The notes below the pieces were generated by a model. That model was not told where the DNA came from and made no database searches. It saw only the letters and a program-made list of their open reading frames with translations. From Mesorhizobium sp. L-2-11 (GTDB lineage Bacteria > Pseudomonadota > Alphaproteobacteria > Rhizobiales > Rhizobiaceae): a stretch of 64,000 nt of DNA. The stretch is taken from assembly GCF_016756595.1 (NCBI RefSeq), contig NZ_AP023257.1, forward strand, positions 5,782,001-5,846,000, read 5' to 3'. Of the stretch, positions 30,261 through 38,867 are shown piece by piece (the stretch's first letter is position 1; each line of letters begins with the position of its first letter). The translations under genes were made by a program, and so were the position numbers.

Positions 30261-31466
30261 CTAAGCCATGCGGCCGGGGTTGAGGATCGCCTTCGGATCG
30301 AATTCGGCTTTGAGCCGTGCCGACAACGCTGCCATTTTCGGCGCCTGTGGCTCGAACACCGGCACAGCGGCGCGATGCGAAGGGGCGGCGCGTACCAGCG
30401 TCGCATGGCCGCCGCCATACTGCCCCACCAGTGCGCGCAGAAGATCGGCTTCGGGATCGCCATGCTCCATGCGCAGCCAGATCAGTCCGCCCTGCCAGTC
30501 ATAGAAGGCATCGACGGCCGCCTGCATGCGCAGCGCCAGCACCATCTGGTGGCCCTGCGCCGGCGCCATCGACACGCGCCACACCGGCTTTTCCAGGCCG
30601 TCGGCAAACGGCGCGCAATCGCGGATGTCGCGCCAGAGGGAATGCGAGACCTCGCTCGAAATTTCCTCGAGCGGCCCGGCATTTCCGAGCAGGTCTTTCA
30701 GCGCCGCAATGCGGTAGGCGACCGACGGCCCAAACCCCTCGACGCGCAGCAATGTAGCGGCGGTGCTGCCGAGACTGCCGCCGGCGACCCGTGCGGCAAC
30801 GCGTTCGGGAAGATGGGCAGCACTCGACACTTCGGCGCTCGAGCCGAGCGCCAGCGCCATAGCGGCCGCGGCATGATCGTCGAGCAGGCCGCGCAAAGCC
30901 AGCGTGACTTCGGTCTCGGCAGCGGGCAGCACCTTGAAAGTGACGTCGGTAACGACGGCAAGCGTGCCCCAGCTGTTGGCCATGAGCTTGGAGAGGTCGT
31001 AGCCGGTGACGTTCTTGACCACGCGGCCGCCCGACTTGAACGGCTCGCCACGCCCGGAAACCGCTGCCACGCCAAGAATATGATCGCGCGCCGCCCCGGC
31101 CTTCAGCCGGCGCGGGCCGCAAAGATTCGCGGCCAGTACGCCGCCGATCGTGCCTTTTCCCTTTTCGCCGCCGAGCAGCGGGCCATAGTCCAATGGCTCG
31201 AAGGCGAGCTGCTGGCCGTTTTCGGCGAGTAATTTTTCGATCTCGGCCAGCGGCGTGCCCGATTTCGCCGACAGCACCAGTTCGGCCGGCTCGTAGAGCG
31301 TCACGCCTGACAGTTTCGACAGGTCGAGTGTGTGCTCGGTCTGCTGCGGACGGCCGATGCCGCGCTTCGAGCCATGGCCAAGAATTTCGAGCGGCGATTG
31401 TTCCGCCGCGGCCCATTGGACGGTGGCGAGAGTTTCGGCTGCGGTGGCGGGGGTCAAGGTGGTCAT
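30261..31466 (-). CDS. glcE: Glycolate oxidase FAD-binding subunit GlcE (401 aa)
   Basis: This is the second flavoprotein subunit of glycolate oxidase, in the FAD-linked oxidase (PCMH) family. The FAD region is recognisable in EILGHGSKRGIGRP near residue 27, GGVLAANLCGPRRLKAGAARD near 107 and GGRVVKNVTGYDLSKLMANSWG near 147. All three are hallmarks of GlcE, which is shorter than GlcD. The start ATG at 31466 gives MTTLTPATAAETLATVQWA. The upstream gap to glcD is filled by a perfect-ended palindromic repeat; glcF follows 10 bases downstream. Confidence 0.95.
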   Translation of the reverse strand: MTTLTPATAAETLATVQWAAAEQSPLEILGHGSKRGIGRPQQTEHTLDLSKLSGVTLYEPAELVLSAKSGTPLAEIEKLLAENGQQLAFEPLDYGPLLGGEKGKGTIGGVLAANLCGPRRLKAGAARDHILGVAAVSGRGEPFKSGGRVVKNVTGYDLSKLMANSWGTLAVVTDVTFKVLPAAETEVTLALRGLLDDHAAAAMALALGSSAEVSSAAHLPERVAARVAGGSLGSTAATLLRVEGFGPSVAYRIAALKDLLGNAGPLEEISSEVSHSLWRDIRDCAPFADGLEKPVWRVSMAPAQGHQMVLALRMQAAVDAFYDWQGGLIWLRMEHGDPEADLLRALVGQYGGGHATLVRAAPSHRAAVPVFEPQAPKMAALSARLKAEFDPKAILNPGRMA

Positions 31467-31515
31467 GACGAGGACGCGCCAGTCGCCAATGCAGACATGC
31501 CGCGTTCCTTCGCGT

Positions 31516-31666
31516 CCCCCTCTGTCCTGCCGGACATCTCCCCCTCTAGGGGGGAGATCGGATGCCGCGTAGTGCTTCGCCAATCTCCAGCGTTGGAGGA
31601 AGGGCGGAGCGCCGAAGCTGCCAATCTCCCCCCTTGAGGGGGAGATGTCCGGCAGGACAGAGGGGG
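31516..31666. repeat. Palindromic intergenic repeat with perfect 31-bp ends between glcD and glcE
   Basis: Arms at 31516-31546 and 31636-31666 are exact complements over 31 bp. The element belongs to the same class as 21970-22102 (CTCCCCCTC/GAGGGGGAG core). It lies within the glc operon and would form a strong hairpin in the mRNA between glcD and glcE. Confidence 0.88.
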
Positions 31667-31690
31667 GTGTTCAAGCGCCAACATACGCAC

Positions 31691-33187
31691 TCAAAACCTC
31701 GGAATGTCCGGAAACGCCGTCTGGCCGCGATGCACGTGCATGCGTCCGAGCTCGGCGCAGCGGCGCAGCTGCGGAAACACCTTGCCTGGATTGAGCAGAT
31801 GGTTGGGGTCGAAAGCGCATTTGACCCGCATCTGCTGGTCGAGATCCATCTGGTTGAACATTTCCGGCATCAGGTCGCGCTTCTCCACCCCCACCCCGTG
31901 CTCGCCGGTCAGCACGCCGCCGACCTTGACGCAGAGCCGCAAAATGTCGGCGCCGAAACTTTCCGCCTTGTCGAGCTCGCCCGGCACGTTGGCGTCATAG
32001 AGGATCAGCGGATGCAGATTGCCGTCGCCGGCATGGAAGACATTGGCGACGCCGAGCCCGTATTTTTCGGAGAGTTCACGCATGCCGTGCAAGACGCGCG
32101 GCAGTTCCTTGCGCGGTATGGTGCCGTCCATGCAGTAATAGTCCGGCGAGACGCGGCCGACCGCCGGAAAGGCCGCCTTGCGGCCGGCCCAGAAACTAAG
32201 CCGCTCCTGCTCCGATTGCGAGATGCGGCATGTGGTCGAGCCGTTCCTATAGGCGATGGCTTCGACCAGGCCGATCAAATGATCGACCTCGACGCCCGGC
32301 CCGTCCAGCTCGACGATCAGCAGCGCCTCGACATCCAGGGGATAGCCGGCATGGACGAAATCCTCGGCCGCATGGATCGCCGGGCGGTCCATCATCTCCA
32401 TGCCGCCCGGGATGATGCCGGCGCCGATGATGTCGGCGACGCATTGGCCGCCCTGCTCGCTGGTCGGGAAGCCGATCAGCAGCGCGCGCGCCGTCTCCGG
32501 CTTCTTCAGGATGCGCACGGTGACCTCGGTGACGACGCCAAGCAGCCCTTCGGAACCGGTCATCACCCCGAGCAGGTCGTAGCCTTCGGCGTCGAGATGC
32601 TTGCCACCGAGCCGCACCACCTCGCCGTTCATCAGCACCATCTCGATGCCGAGCACATTGTTGGCGGTGAGGCCGTATTTGAGGCAATGCACGCCACCGG
32701 AATTCTCCGCGACGTTGCCGCCGATCGAGCAGGCGATCTGGGAGGATGGATCGGGAGCGTAATAAAAGCCCTCCTGCTCGACGGCGGTGGTGATGCCGAG
32801 ATTGGTGACGCCCGGCTGGGCGACGACGATGCGGTTGGGAAAATCGATCTCGAGGATGCGGTTGAACCTGCTCATGACCAAAAGCACGGCGTCTTCCAGC
32901 GGAAGCGCGCCGCCGGACAGCGAGGTGCCGGAACCGCGCGGCACGACGCGGATGTTGCGGTCGTTGCAATATTTCAGCACGCGCGAAACCTGCGCCACCG
33001 TTTCGGGAAGCACCACGACCAGCGGCAATTGCCGATAGGCGGTGAGGCCGTCGCTCTCGAAGGCGCGCATCGAATTGGCCGCGTCGACGACGCCCTCGCC
33101 GGGCACGATGATGCGCATATCGGCGACGATCTCGTCGCGCCGGCGCATCGTGGCGTCGTCTGGCTTCGGCATCAGCAGGCCGGACAT
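31691..33187 (-). CDS. glcD: Glycolate oxidase subunit GlcD (498 aa)
   Basis: This is the catalytic FAD-linked oxidase subunit that converts glycolate (and often D-lactate) to glyoxylate. The PCMH FAD motif VVPRGSGTSLSGGALPLED is near residue 82, CSIGGNVAENSGGVHCLKYG near 151, and the C-terminal NVFHAGDGNLHPLILYD and GVLTGEHGVGVEKRD complete the family pattern. The start at 33187 follows AAGGAGACTG and gives MSGLLMPKPDDATMRRRDE; the upstream extension is rejected. It is the first gene of the glc operon, and a perfect CTGG-N13-CCAG operator sits 21-41 bases before the start codon. Confidence 0.96.
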   Translation of the reverse strand: MSGLLMPKPDDATMRRRDEIVADMRIIVPGEGVVDAANSMRAFESDGLTAYRQLPLVVVLPETVAQVSRVLKYCNDRNIRVVPRGSGTSLSGGALPLEDAVLLVMSRFNRILEIDFPNRIVVAQPGVTNLGITTAVEQEGFYYAPDPSSQIACSIGGNVAENSGGVHCLKYGLTANNVLGIEMVLMNGEVVRLGGKHLDAEGYDLLGVMTGSEGLLGVVTEVTVRILKKPETARALLIGFPTSEQGGQCVADIIGAGIIPGGMEMMDRPAIHAAEDFVHAGYPLDVEALLIVELDGPGVEVDHLIGLVEAIAYRNGSTTCRISQSEQERLSFWAGRKAAFPAVGRVSPDYYCMDGTIPRKELPRVLHGMRELSEKYGLGVANVFHAGDGNLHPLILYDANVPGELDKAESFGADILRLCVKVGGVLTGEHGVGVEKRDLMPEMFNQMDLDQQMRVKCAFDPNHLLNPGKVFPQLRRCAELGRMHVHRGQTAFPDIPRF

Positions 33188-33207
33188 CAACAGTCTCCTT
33201 CGATCGA

Positions 33208-33228
33208 CTGGTAAAAATCTTTTACCAG
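33208..33228. promoter_or_regulatory. GntR operator CTGG-N13-CCAG in front of glcD
   Basis: CTGGTAAAA and its exact complement TTTTACCAG flank a 3-base centre, a perfect 9-bp inverted repeat. The same CTGG-N13-CCAG spacing occurs at 34794-34814 in front of the GntR gene. FadR-subfamily regulators bind short palindromes of the TGGT...ACCA type. Confidence 0.8.
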
Positions 33229-33289
33229 CGGCAGGCGCTTGTTGCAAATCCTGCTTTGGCCGCGAAACGAGGTTGGCGCTCCATGCGAG

Positions 33290-33346
33290 ACGACCCCCCT
33301 CTGTCGCCTTCGGCGCCATCTTCCCCTCAAGGGGGGAGATTGCCTG
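33290..33346. repeat. Half copy of the CTCCCCCTC-type intergenic repeat
   Basis: GACCCCCCTCTGTC, then GCCTTCGGCGCCATCTTCCC and CTCAAGGGGGGAGATT, resemble one arm plus the centre of the repeat at 31516-31666. It lies downstream of the DUF3422 gene stop and might act as its terminator. Confidence 0.6.
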
Positions 33347-33348
33347 GC

Positions 33349-34671
33349 CTACTCGCCTGCCGGCTTGGCGGGTTCGGAGTGCAGGCGGCGCACTCGGCGC
33401 ACGCCCCACCAGACCAGCAGGATGGCGAGCGGCACCGAGGCGGCGGTGACGACCTCGGGCGCGACGGCACGGCCGAAGATCGAGGCGCCCTTGGCGACGT
33501 ATCCGATGAGGCCGACGACGTAGTAGGAGACGGCCGCGACCGAGAGCCCTTCCACCGTCTGCTGCAGCCGCAATTGCAGGCGGGCGCGGTTGTTCATCGA
33601 CGCCAGCAGATCGCGGTTCTGCTTCTCGACCTCGACGTCGACCCAGGTGCGCAGCAGCGTGGTGGCGCGGGTGAGCTTGGTCGACAAATTGGCCTGACGC
33701 TCCTCGACCGAACGGCAGGTGCGCATGGCGGGGGCGACGCGGCGCTGCAGAAAGCCGCCCCAGGTGTCGTAGCCGGGCACTGCCTCTTCCTCCAGCGCCT
33801 CCAGCCGTTCGCGGACGATGCCGTCATAGGCTCGGCTGGCGCCGAAGCGATAGAGGCTGGAGGCTGCATCGGCCTCCAGTTCGGCGGCAAGCTCGGTCAG
33901 GTCGGCAAGCAGCGTCTGGTTGTCGCGGGTTTCGGCGACCTTCATTTCCAGCGTGGTCTGCGCCAGCCGGTCTTCGATGCGGCGGGCGCGACCGGACAGC
34001 ATCAGCGCCAGCGGCAGGCCAAGCATGGCCAGCGTGCGGTAGGTTTCGATATCGATCAGCCGCTGCGCCAGCGCGCCGGTGCGTGCCGGCGTCAGGCCGC
34101 GATCGAGCACCAGCATGCGGGTCATGCCGTCACCATCCTGGCGGAAATCGGTGACGATGGCGGCGTTGCCGCGCTCGACCAGCGAATAGCACAGGCTGGT
34201 CGGGTCGAAGCCGGCGATCAGCCTTTCGCTCGCCTGGGTCCATTTACGGATTTCGAGCCTGATGCCGGAAATAACCGTTCCCGGCGGCGAAAAGCCGTTG
34301 CCGAAAGGCGAACCTTCCTGGCGCGGGCCGCTCTCGGAGAGCGGTCCTTCCCACAGATAGGTGGAGAATTCCGTATGCCGTTCCCAGCGCAGCGAGCCCT
34401 TGCCCCACTTCATCGCGTGGTGGCGGGCATGAGGGTCAGGCGCAGCGATGCCGAGGCGCCGCGACAATTCGGAAAGCACCGCCTGGTCGACGCCGGACCC
34501 GGCTTCGGTCATGAACGAAAGCTGCACCAGCACACGCGGTATCTCGACCAGCGGATGCGGACGGGCGTGAACCTCGCCAAGCGCGCCAGGCCGTCCCTCA
34601 TGCGCGGGAAAGCCCATGACGCTGCCTTTGACTCGCGGCTGAGATTTTGGATTGGATGGGTCATCTGCCAC
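33349..34671 (-). CDS. DUF3422-family membrane-anchored protein (440 aa)
   Basis: This conserved protein of unknown function belongs to the DUF3422 family, common in alphaproteobacteria. The N-terminal half has the family blocks HARPHPLVEIPRVLVQLSFM near residue 35 and KWGKGSLRWERHTEFSTYLW near residue 88. A long Gln/Glu/Arg-rich region, probably coiled coil (about 245-375), follows. Two hydrophobic helices near the C-terminus (SVAAVSYYVVGLIGYVAKG and AASVPLAILLVWWGVRRVRR) should anchor it with most of the protein in the cytoplasm. It sits between glcD and the GntR regulator but has no obvious role in glycolate use. Confidence 0.88.
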   Translation of the reverse strand: MADDPSNPKSQPRVKGSVMGFPAHEGRPGALGEVHARPHPLVEIPRVLVQLSFMTEAGSGVDQAVLSELSRRLGIAAPDPHARHHAMKWGKGSLRWERHTEFSTYLWEGPLSESGPRQEGSPFGNGFSPPGTVISGIRLEIRKWTQASERLIAGFDPTSLCYSLVERGNAAIVTDFRQDGDGMTRMLVLDRGLTPARTGALAQRLIDIETYRTLAMLGLPLALMLSGRARRIEDRLAQTTLEMKVAETRDNQTLLADLTELAAELEADAASSLYRFGASRAYDGIVRERLEALEEEAVPGYDTWGGFLQRRVAPAMRTCRSVEERQANLSTKLTRATTLLRTWVDVEVEKQNRDLLASMNNRARLQLRLQQTVEGLSVAAVSYYVVGLIGYVAKGASIFGRAVAPEVVTAASVPLAILLVWWGVRRVRRLHSEPAKPAGE

Positions 34672-34793
34672 GGCTGGTCCCCCGGGCCTAGTGCAATCCG
34701 TGTCCCTCTAGAGCCAATTGCCGGGGCACGCAAACGACAAATTAGCCGAAAGCGATATGCCGGGGCGACGTCGGACCCGGCAAAGCGGGCGAA

Positions 34794-34814
34794 CTGGATA
34801 AATAATTTGACCAG
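34794..34814. promoter_or_regulatory. Second CTGG-N13-CCAG operator, in front of the gntR gene
   Basis: AACTGG (34792-34797) and CCAGTT (34811-34816) form a 6-bp inverted repeat with the same 13-base gap between CTGG and CCAG as the operator before glcD. It lies about 55 bases upstream of the TTG start and overlaps an in-frame ATG at 34815, which argues against that ATG being the start. It suggests autoregulation. Confidence 0.75.
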
Positions 34815-34868
34815 TTGCCGACACTGGCTCTATCCTGCGCGACACCGGTTCAATCCCAGGCATCCCCG

Positions 34869-35672
34869 TTGAGCGACATTTTCTCCAGGATCGAGCATTC
34901 CCGCACCGCCGACGAGGTGGTGCAGCAGATCGAGAGCCTGATCCTCGAAGGCGTTCTGCGCACTGGCGACAGGCTGCCGGGCGAGCGCGAGCTGGCGCGC
35001 CGGTTCGAGGTGTCGCGGCCGATCCTGCGCGACGCGCTGAAGACGCTGGAGGGGCGCGGGCTTTTGACGACCCGGCCCGGCGGCGGCACCCATGTCGCCG
35101 ACGTCATCGGCCAGCTGTTCACCAAGCCAGTGACGGACCTGATCTCGATGCACCGCAAGGCGGCAACCGACTATCTGGAGTACCGCCGCGAGATCGAGGC
35201 GGTGGCGGCCGAGTATGCGGCGCGTCGCGCCACATCAGATGACTTGGCGCTGCTCGACCGCATCATGGCGCGCATGGACGAGGCGCACCGGACCGGAAAT
35301 TTCGACGACGAGGCGGAAATCGACGTCGAGTTCCACCACGCGATCTGCGAATGTGCGCACAACATCATCCTCCTGCACACGCTGCGCTCGTGCTATCGGC
35401 TGCTGTCGGACGGCGTGTTCCAGAACCGGCTCCTGGTGTTCAACGTGCCGGGCGCGCGCGAGGCGCTGCTTTCGCAGCACCGGGCGATCTACGCGGCGGT
35501 GAAGGCCGGCGATCCGGCGGCCGCACGGCAGGCGGCGATGGACCATATCACCCATGTCGAACGCACCATGGCCGAGGCCGAGCGCAGCGGCGACTGGCAA
35601 CGTGTGTCGCGGCTGAGGCTGATGCAGCGCTCCGAGGCCGGCGACGGCGAGCCGGCAAGGAAACGCTCGTGA
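34869..35672 (+). CDS. FadR-subfamily GntR regulator of glycolate/lactate genes (267 aa)
   Basis: This one-component regulator has an N-terminal winged helix (VVQQIESLILEGVLRTGDRLPGERELARRFEVSRPILRDALKTLEGRGLL, about residues 14-63) and a C-terminal FCD helical domain. The metal-binding pattern of LldR/GlcC-type FCD domains is visible in Asp/His residues (EIDVEFHHAICECAHN and the later QHRAIYAAV). I chose the TTG at 34869 (reading SDIFSRIEHSRTADEV) because the ATG at 34815 overlaps the operator. Shared operators in front of this gene and glcD, with lldD directly downstream, support a role in hydroxyacid-dependent control of both. Confidence 0.88.
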   Translation: MSDIFSRIEHSRTADEVVQQIESLILEGVLRTGDRLPGERELARRFEVSRPILRDALKTLEGRGLLTTRPGGGTHVADVIGQLFTKPVTDLISMHRKAATDYLEYRREIEAVAAEYAARRATSDDLALLDRIMARMDEAHRTGNFDDEAEIDVEFHHAICECAHNIILLHTLRSCYRLLSDGVFQNRLLVFNVPGAREALLSQHRAIYAAVKAGDPAAARQAAMDHITHVERTMAEAERSGDWQRVSRLRLMQRSEAGDGEPARKRS

Positions 35673-35721
35673 GAGCCGGCTAAGAATTGCGACGAATTAG
35701 CGAACCATCAGCGGGAAGCCC

Positions 35722-36858
35722 ATGAGCATGATTCTCACCATCGCCGATCTCAAGGACCTGGCGCGCCGCCGCGTGCCGAAGATGTTCTTCGACTATGCCG
35801 ATTCCGGCGGATGGACCGAAAGCACCTACCGGGCCAATGAGGAGGATTTCCAAAAGATCAAGTTCCGCCAGCGCGTGCTGGTCGACATGAGCAACCGCTC
35901 GCTGGAATCGACCATGATCGGCGAGAAGGTGGCGATGCCGGTGGCGCTGGCGCCGACCGGCATGACCGGCATGCAGCACCCCGACGGCGAGATGCTGGCG
36001 GCGCAGGCGGCGGAGGAATTCGGCGTGCCGTTCACGCTGTCGACGATGAGCATCTGCTCGATCGAGGATGTCGCATCGGTGACCAGGAAGCCGTTCTGGT
36101 TCCAGCTCTATGTGCTGCGCGACAAGGATTTCGTCCTCAGTCTCATCGACAGGGCGAAGGCGGCGAAGTGCTCGGCGCTGGTGCTGACGCTCGACCTGCA
36201 GATCCTCGGCCAGCGCCACAAGGACATCCGCAACGGGCTGTCGGCGCCGCCGCGCTTCACGCCGAAGCATGTCTGGCAGGTGGCGACCAGGCCTGGCTGG
36301 TGCCTTGGCATGGCCGGCACCAAGCGCCGGACTTTTCGCAACATCGTCGGCCACGCCAAGGGCGTCGGCGACCTCACCTCGCTGTCGTCGTGGACGACGG
36401 AGCAATTCGATCCGCATCTGTCGTGGAAGGACGTCGCCTGGATCAAGGAGCGCTGGGGCGGCAAGCTGATCCTGAAGGGCATCCTCGACAAGGAGGACGC
36501 GCTGATGGCGGCCAAGACCGGCGCCGACGCGATCATCGTCTCCAATCACGGCGGACGCCAGCTCGACGGCGCGCCGTCGTCGATCTCGGTGCTGGAAGAG
36601 ATCGCCGATGCGGTCGGCGACACGATCGAGGTGCATATGGATGGCGGCATCCGCTCGGGCCAGGACGTGCTGAAGGCGCTGTGCCTCGGCGCCAAGGGCA
36701 CCTATATCGGCCGGCCTTTCCTCTACGGCCTCGGCGCGCTTGGCAAGGAAGGCGTCACCAAAGCCTTGGAAATCATCCGCAAGGAGATGGACATAACGCT
36801 GGCACTGTGCGGAAAGCGTCTGGTGACCGACATGGGCAAGGATCAGCTTCGGCGTTAG
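35722..36858 (+). CDS. lldD: FMN-dependent L-lactate dehydrogenase / alpha-hydroxyacid oxidase (378 aa)
   Basis: This TIM-barrel flavoenzyme oxidises L-lactate to pyruvate, probably delivering electrons to the respiratory chain. The active-site segment VSNHGGRQLDGAPSS has the catalytic His at position 276 and the substrate-binding Arg next to it. FMN contacts include ALAPTGMTGMQHPDGE near residue 75 and the C-terminal DGGIRSGQDVLKALCLGAKGTYIGRPFLYG. The length is normal for LldD. It begins 50 bases after the gntR gene in the same direction and likely forms an operon with it. L-lactate is the best guess; other 2-hydroxy acids are possible. Confidence 0.93.
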   Translation: MSMILTIADLKDLARRRVPKMFFDYADSGGWTESTYRANEEDFQKIKFRQRVLVDMSNRSLESTMIGEKVAMPVALAPTGMTGMQHPDGEMLAAQAAEEFGVPFTLSTMSICSIEDVASVTRKPFWFQLYVLRDKDFVLSLIDRAKAAKCSALVLTLDLQILGQRHKDIRNGLSAPPRFTPKHVWQVATRPGWCLGMAGTKRRTFRNIVGHAKGVGDLTSLSSWTTEQFDPHLSWKDVAWIKERWGGKLILKGILDKEDALMAAKTGADAIIVSNHGGRQLDGAPSSISVLEEIADAVGDTIEVHMDGGIRSGQDVLKALCLGAKGTYIGRPFLYGLGALGKEGVTKALEIIRKEMDITLALCGKRLVTDMGKDQLRR

Positions 36859-36872
36859 ACTCCCGTGACGGC

Positions 36873-37670
36873 ATGATCACGGAGATGGAAGCATTGACTG
36901 CCCCCGGCATCCACTTTCTCGACGCGCGCGGACCGGAAGGCATGCGCATCTATGCGGTCGGCGACGTGCATGGCCGGCTCGACCTGCTCGCTGCCATGTA
37001 CCGCCGGATCGCGGCCGAGATCAGCCAGGCGCGGCCGGCCGACTGGCGTGTCATCCATCTCGGCGACTATGTCGATCGCGGCCCGGACTCCAAGAGCGTC
37101 CTCGATTTCCTTATCGAAGTGCGAAAACGCGACCCGCGCCACCTGATGCTCGCCGGCAACCACGACATCGGCTTCCTCGACTTCCTCGAAACCCCCGATG
37201 CAGACGGGCTTTTCATGCGCTATGGCGGCATCCAGACCGCGCAATCCTATGGCGTAGCGCTCAATGAAGGCGGCGGCGCATGGTTTGGCAGGTCAGAGGC
37301 GGCACTGCGGCAAGGCCATGCAGAACTTGTCGAGGCGGTGCCGAAAAGCCATGTCGAGTTCCTGCAGTCGCTGCCGTTTTCACTGACCTTCGGCGACTTC
37401 TTCTTCTGCCATGCCGGCATCCGGCCAGGCATTGCGCTGGAAAGCCAGAGCACGCAGGACCTGATCTGGATCCGCGATGTCTTCCACAATCATTCCGGCC
37501 TGCATCCAAAAATCGTGGTGCATGGCCACACGCCGGTGCCGGAGGCCCAGGTGATGGTCAACCGCGTCAATATCGACACGCTCGCCTACCAGACGGGAAA
37601 CCTCAGCGCGCTCGTCGTCGAGGGTGCCGACAAGCGTATCCTGGTGGTGTCAGGCGAGAGGGGCGCTTAG
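36873..37670 (+). CDS. Serine/threonine protein phosphatase-like metallophosphoesterase (265 aa)
   Basis: This is a calcineurin-like phosphoesterase with the bimetal motifs of the PPP family: YAVGDVHGRLDLL near residue 27, HLGDYVDRGPDSKSVLDFL near 61, LAGNHDIGFLDFLE near 92, and two late His sites (FFFCHAGIRPG and VVHGHTPVPE). It could dephosphorylate proteins or small molecules such as diadenosine polyphosphates; the PrpA/ApaH-like form cannot be resolved. An ATG at 36885 is an alternative start. The gene follows lldD by 14 bases, so it may be cotranscribed. Its last bases overlap a small convergent gene. Confidence 0.88.
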   Translation: MITEMEALTAPGIHFLDARGPEGMRIYAVGDVHGRLDLLAAMYRRIAAEISQARPADWRVIHLGDYVDRGPDSKSVLDFLIEVRKRDPRHLMLAGNHDIGFLDFLETPDADGLFMRYGGIQTAQSYGVALNEGGGAWFGRSEAALRQGHAELVEAVPKSHVEFLQSLPFSLTFGDFFFCHAGIRPGIALESQSTQDLIWIRDVFHNHSGLHPKIVVHGHTPVPEAQVMVNRVNIDTLAYQTGNLSALVVEGADKRILVVSGERGA

Positions 37671-37807
37671 CGAAGCGCGGCGGTGACGCCGTAGCCGTCG
37701 ACGGCGTTGTGGTTGTTGGCTGCGTCGCCGGCATAGGTGCCGAGGCCGCACAAGACGATGGCCGACAACATGACAAAGGACAGAAGCGCTGCTTTCACGG
37801 ACGTCAT
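37667..37807 (-). CDS. Small secreted or membrane peptide (46 aa)
   Basis: This short gene reads MTSVKAALLSFVMLSAIVLC, then GLGTYAGDAANNHNAVDGYG and VTAALR. It has a clear signal-peptide-like N-terminus with a possible lipobox-like or Ala cleavage region, and high-GC third positions. CAAGAG lies just before the ATG. Its stop overlaps the stop of the phosphatase gene on the other strand by three bases. I do not recognise it. Such peptides of 40-60 residues are frequent in rhizobial genomes. Confidence 0.55.
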   Translation of the reverse strand: MTSVKAALLSFVMLSAIVLCGLGTYAGDAANNHNAVDGYGVTAALR

Positions 37808-38081
37808 CTCTTGTTGAGCTTCCTGCATCTGTGCACGGGGCGGGTTACGAATGGGTTGAAACGGGAAATGCGTCGCAAGGTTTCGACGATTTCACTGCTT
37901 TTAGGCATGTTCTGTATCGGCGATGTGTCGCGCGAGTGACCCAAAAGGTTCATCGCGTTGCACGGACGATGCAGAGCGGCTGCCTTCTAGGGTGGCGGGC
38001 GGCCACAAGCCAACGACGAAACATGCCGTCCACAGCGGATTTTTGCCGGCGTGCCAAATATGCAACGTCGGTACTGATTGA

Positions 38082-38780
38082 TCAGATCGTCGCCACCCAG
38101 GCGCGGGCGATGGCCAGCCCGGCGGCATCGGCATCCGCTCCGTGGCGGGCCATTTCGTCGTCGAGCCGATCGCTCCAGTCCGGATGCCGTTCGGCAATGA
38201 GCGATGCGAAGGATGCGCTCCAGTCGCGGACCATCGGCTGGTCCGCCTCGAAATGGAACTGAAAGCCATAGACGGCGCGGCCGATGCGAAACGCCTGGTT
38301 CTCGGCGACCTTGTTGCCGGCGAGCCGCACGGCGTTTTCGGGCAAGACAAAGGTGTCGTCGTGCCACTCGAAGATCGGAAAGTTTTCGGGCAGCGCGGCG
38401 AGCACCGGATCAGCCGTCGCCGCCGGCGTGAGCGAGACCTTGTGCCAGCCGAATTCCGAGGCGGTGCCGATCCGGTTCTCGCCGCCGAAGGCGCGCGCGA
38501 CCAGCTGGCTGCCAAGGCAAATACCAAGCACGGCGCGATCCTTGCCGGCGAAATCGCGCGTCAGGTCGAGAAGTTCAGGAAAATACGGGCAAATCTCGTC
38601 GTCCAGCGCATTCTGGGCGCCGCCGAGCACGACCATGGCGTCGTGCGCAGCGCTGTCGCGCGGCAGCGTCTCGCCACAATAGGGCCGGCGCAGGTCGATA
38701 TCGGCGCCCGCCTCGACAAGGGCTGCGCCGATCTGGCCAAGGCCCTCGCTGTCGAAATTCTGGACCACCAGCACCCGCAT
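38082..38780 (-). CDS. Class I glutamine amidotransferase, GMP-synthase-like (232 aa)
   Basis: This single-domain glutaminase-type protein belongs to the group often called GMP synthase-like amidotransferases. The nucleophile elbow VLGICLGSQLVARAFGG has the Cys near residue 88, and the catalytic His/Glu are in FQFHFEADQ near residue 172. There is no synthetase domain, and the gene lies far from guaA, so it is not a split GMP synthase. Related proteins cleave gamma-glutamyl bonds in small molecules (for example PuuD-like or gamma-glutamyl compounds). An ATG 6 codons upstream has no ribosome binding site, whereas AGCAGG precedes the ATG at 38780. Confidence 0.85.
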   Translation of the reverse strand: MRVLVVQNFDSEGLGQIGAALVEAGADIDLRRPYCGETLPRDSAAHDAMVVLGGAQNALDDEICPYFPELLDLTRDFAGKDRAVLGICLGSQLVARAFGGENRIGTASEFGWHKVSLTPAATADPVLAALPENFPIFEWHDDTFVLPENAVRLAGNKVAENQAFRIGRAVYGFQFHFEADQPMVRDWSASFASLIAERHPDWSDRLDDEMARHGADADAAGLAIARAWVATI

Positions 38781-38867
38781 TGAAAAACCTGCTGACATGA
38801 AAACGATGCGACGAGCGATATCATGCCGCCGTCATTCCGGCCAAGATACGTATCCGGGGAGAAAGCT

